Shown here: in pieces, positions 62,146 to 64,000 of the stretch
Layout: each line of letters opens with the position of its first letter
Numbering within the stretch: position 1 is the stretch's first letter
From: Dyella_A sp049445995
GTDB taxonomy: Bacteria > Pseudomonadota > Gammaproteobacteria > Xanthomonadales > Rhodanobacteraceae
Assembly (NCBI RefSeq): GCF_049445995.1
Contig: NZ_JBMSDZ010000001.1
Location: 229,643-293,642 of the forward strand
Direction of reading: 5' to 3'
Length of the DNA stretch: 64,000 nucleotides
The notes under the pieces: model-generated
The model's input: only the letters and a program-made list of their open reading frames with translations
The model's database searches: none
Told to the model about the DNA's origin: nothing
Made by a program: the position numbers and the translations under genes

Positions 62146-63386
62146 GCCACTCGGGTGGTGCTGAAGATGCCGGTAGCCATCCCCGCGCGCTCCTTTGGCA
62201 CCACGCTGACCGCCAAGCCATCCATCAGCCCCCAGGGCAATCCTGTGCCAACACCGATGACCAATAGCGGCCCGAGGATAGATGCCTGGCGACCCAAAGG
62301 GTCAATACTGCTAAGCCAGAACAATCCGAAAGCGGCAATTAGCAATCCGGCGGCGGATATCTTGCCCGGCGAGGCCCATCGGGTCAGGCTAGCGGCGACG
62401 CTGGGAACCACAAGCATCGGAATGGATAGCGCAATCATGATCAGTCCTGCGCTGACTCCGTTTAGCCCATCGAGGCCGATGAGTCTCAAGGGCAACAGGA
62501 CCAGCAGCACCACATAGCAATAGCAGGTCGCCACCGGCAGCATTTGTACGCCGATGAACTGTGGATACCGGAATAGTGATAGATCCAACATTGGGCGGCG
62601 CGCACGCGCCTCGCAGCGTAAAAAGACCACGAGCGACAATAGGGCACTACCGAGCAATACCCATGCTTGGCTACTTGACCAGCCGCTCGGCGGCAATTGC
62701 AAAACACCCCAAGTGAACAAGCACAACGTGCTGGTGAAGCTCATCGCACCGAGCCAATCAAAACGGACCACATCTGGATCAAGTGATTCGCGCATCCTGG
62801 GCACTCCAAGCAGAAGAGCAAACGTCCCGACAAAGGCGCTGGAAAGAAAGACTGATCGCCAACCTTGGTACTCGATGAGCAGTCCTGCGAGCACAGGGCC
62901 AAATGCCAATCCTGCGCCGAAGCTGGTACCAAGAAAGCTGAATGCTCGGGTGCGCGCGTCGCCATCGAACTCCTGCGCGAGCGCTGCCGACCCACCCGCC
63001 AATGCTGCTGCGGCAGCGATTCCTTGAACGGCTCGCAATGCATCGAGCCAGGCGATGCTCGGTACCCAAACGATGACTATCGACGCTACCGAAAAGGCCA
63101 ACACGCCGCCAGCGAAAAGCCGCTTGCGGCCAAATGCATCGGCCAACGCCACAGCGGTCATCAAGAGGCTTCCGAAGCTCAGCATGAAAGCGTTGGTGAT
63201 CCAGCTCAATGCCAATGGACTACCACCGAGATCCCGGCCGATTGTCGGTGTCGCGATGGCGCCCCCGGTAAAGCTAAGTGGCAGGATCAGCGCGGCCAGA
63301 CATACGGCCACGAGCACGCTGGCCTTGTCTCGGCTGGCTACCGCATGGAACGACGGTGGTAATGAGGCTTTGGGGGTGATCTTCAT
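62112..63386 (-). pseudogene. MFS transporter (DHA2-like), 3' end lost at the trbB junction
   Basis: A 424-codon frame with the N-terminal motifs of a drug/metabolite exporter (GGAIATPTIGRDLGGSPLAL then SWITNAFML, GRKRLFAGGVLAF) and about 12 helices. It reads correctly to GMATGIFSTTRVA and then runs into trbB DNA, ending RWVRCFASNN. The last one or two helices and the normal stop are missing. ATG 63386 follows GAGGA. Base composition is visibly less GC-rich than the flanks. It may still be expressed, but function is doubtful. Confidence 0.8.
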
Positions 63387-63442
63387 GGGCGTCTTCCTCG
63401 TGGGGAGCGACAGCACAGGCCCTAGTCATTGGCAGATGCTAT

Positions 63443-63486
63443 GAATGATAGAAATTCCCCAATAGAAGACAAATAGGTTATCATTC
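63443..63486. promoter_or_regulatory. Inverted repeat in the LysR-MFS divergent promoter region
   Basis: GAATGATA (63443-63450) and TATCATTC (63479-63486) flank a 28-nt AT-rich centre between the divergent MFS and LysR genes. Such spaced dyads are usual for LysR-type autoregulation and activation of the divergent gene. Confidence 0.45.
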
Positions 63487-63523
63487 CTCCATCGCATGAC
63501 GTTTTGTCATCAATGAGGTGGTG

Positions 63524-63994
63524 ATGGACAGCCTAAGTGGACTCCTTGCATTCGTCCGCTCCGCGGAGCTGAACAGCTTCGTCGCGGCTAGCGAGCGGCT
63601 TGGCGTCTCTGCCTCTGCGATCAGCAAGAGCGTGTCGCGGCTTGAGGGTGAGCTTGGTGTGCGTTTGTTCCATCGCAGTACGCGCCGACTTAGCCTCACC
63701 GAAGAGGGCTCTCTTTTCTTACAGCGTGGTCAGCGGATCGTTGAGGAGATTGAAGAGGCAGAATCTGAGCTTTCACGACTGGCCGGTGCTCCTCGCGGGA
63801 AGCTGCGCGTTAGCGTTCCTGCAATCGGATACCGAATACTCATGCCATTCCTCCCGGATTTCGCGGCTCGATACCCTACGTGTCAACGTATGACCCAACA
63901 GCTACCCTCGGTTTTTATCTATAACAAATGGGCTCCGCTGCTGGAGTACACCGATGACCACCAATTCACCCCTCGCCGCCGAGATCACGCCTGA
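63524..63994 (+). pseudogene. LysR-family regulator, C-terminal effector domain lost
   Basis: The winged-helix domain is intact (MDSLSGLLAFVRSAELNSFV, ERLGVSASAISKSVSRLEGE, TRRLSLTEEG) and the start of the effector domain reads GKLRVSVPAIGYRILMPFLP to DFAARYP. After about 63,880 the frame continues as TCQRMTQQLPSVFIYNKWAP, unlike any LysR protein, and stops. A normal member has about 300 residues. ATG 63524 has GAGG upstream; GTG at 63518 is the alternative. It is divergent from the MFS gene it probably controlled. Confidence 0.8.
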
Positions 63995-64000
63995 CCCGCG
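63954..64000 (+). CDS. Possible gene start at the window end
   Basis: ATG at 63954 with GGAG 8 bases upstream opens the frame MTTNSPLAAEITPDP, which runs off the window. GC-rich codon use returns here after the AT-richer LysR segment, in line with a new gene after the junction near 63,880. Too short to assign. Confidence 0.3.
   Translation, partial: MTTNSPLAAEITPDP

Overview
The window is GC-rich, densely coding DNA. It suggests a gammaproteobacterium of the order Xanthomonadales (Rhodanobacteraceae/Xanthomonadaceae-like). The pointers are the single his operon headed by a TrpR-like gene, the comEC-exbB-exbD-msbA-lpxK block, the kynurenine-route genes, an EmrRCAB-type efflux operon and a MetX of the serine O-succinyltransferase type. 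This placement is inferred from gene content; no rRNA gene is present.

Layout. 1-8.1 kb: C-terminal part of an M24 aminopeptidase P, parE, 3-hydroxyanthranilate dioxygenase, a Nudix hydrolase (-) and two tandem APC amino-acid permeases. 8.4-11.9 kb: a Tat-exported HiPIP (-), the methionine-salvage operon mtnB-mtnD-mtnC and a C13-family peptidase. 11.9-19.7 kb (-): complete histidine operon (TrpR-like gene, hisG, D, C, B, H, A, F, IE). 19.9-28.2 kb (-): envelope and DNA-uptake genes lpxK, msbA, exbD, exbB, comEC, lolD, lolC/E. 28.4-32.8 kb (-): ygfX, sdhE, sdhB, sdhA, sdhD, sdhC and an SdhAF4-like gene, i.e. succinate dehydrogenase with two flavinylation/assembly factors. 32.9-36.7 kb: ygfZ, a SleB-type hydrolase, two glycine-zipper proteins (-) and a TatD-type nuclease. 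36.8-41.6 kb: MarR regulator plus outer-membrane factor, HlyD-type adaptor and DHA2 pump. 41.7-44.2 kb: phaR, kynurenine 3-monooxygenase, a DUF3293 gene. 44.3-51.1 kb: complete cytochrome c maturation operon ccmABCDEFGHI, coupled to metX (serine/homoserine O-succinyltransferase) and followed by cysteine dioxygenase.

52.9-53.5 kb is the most unusual part. The 5' half of a tRNA-Leu(CAA) stops exactly at the end of its anticodon loop and runs into a perfect inverted repeat. About 190 bp further lies a second tRNA-Leu(CAA) whose anticodon is split between C34 and A35 by a 236-nt group I intron of the Azoarcus/cyanobacterial subgroup IC3 type. Directly behind it begins a remnant of an integrative conjugative element: DUF2274, trbI, G, F, L, J, E, D, C and a 3' fragment of trbB, all on the minus strand. 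The trbB fragment is joined to a truncated MFS transporter gene. That gene is divergent from a LysR regulator which is itself cut short near 63,880, so this AT-richer pair looks like a broken passenger module.

Across the chromosomal part, several intergenic spaces hold large inverted repeats of at least four families, one of them present twice. Good operator candidates precede mtnB (met-box-like palindrome), the his operon (TrpR-operator-like palindrome), the marR gene and phaR.
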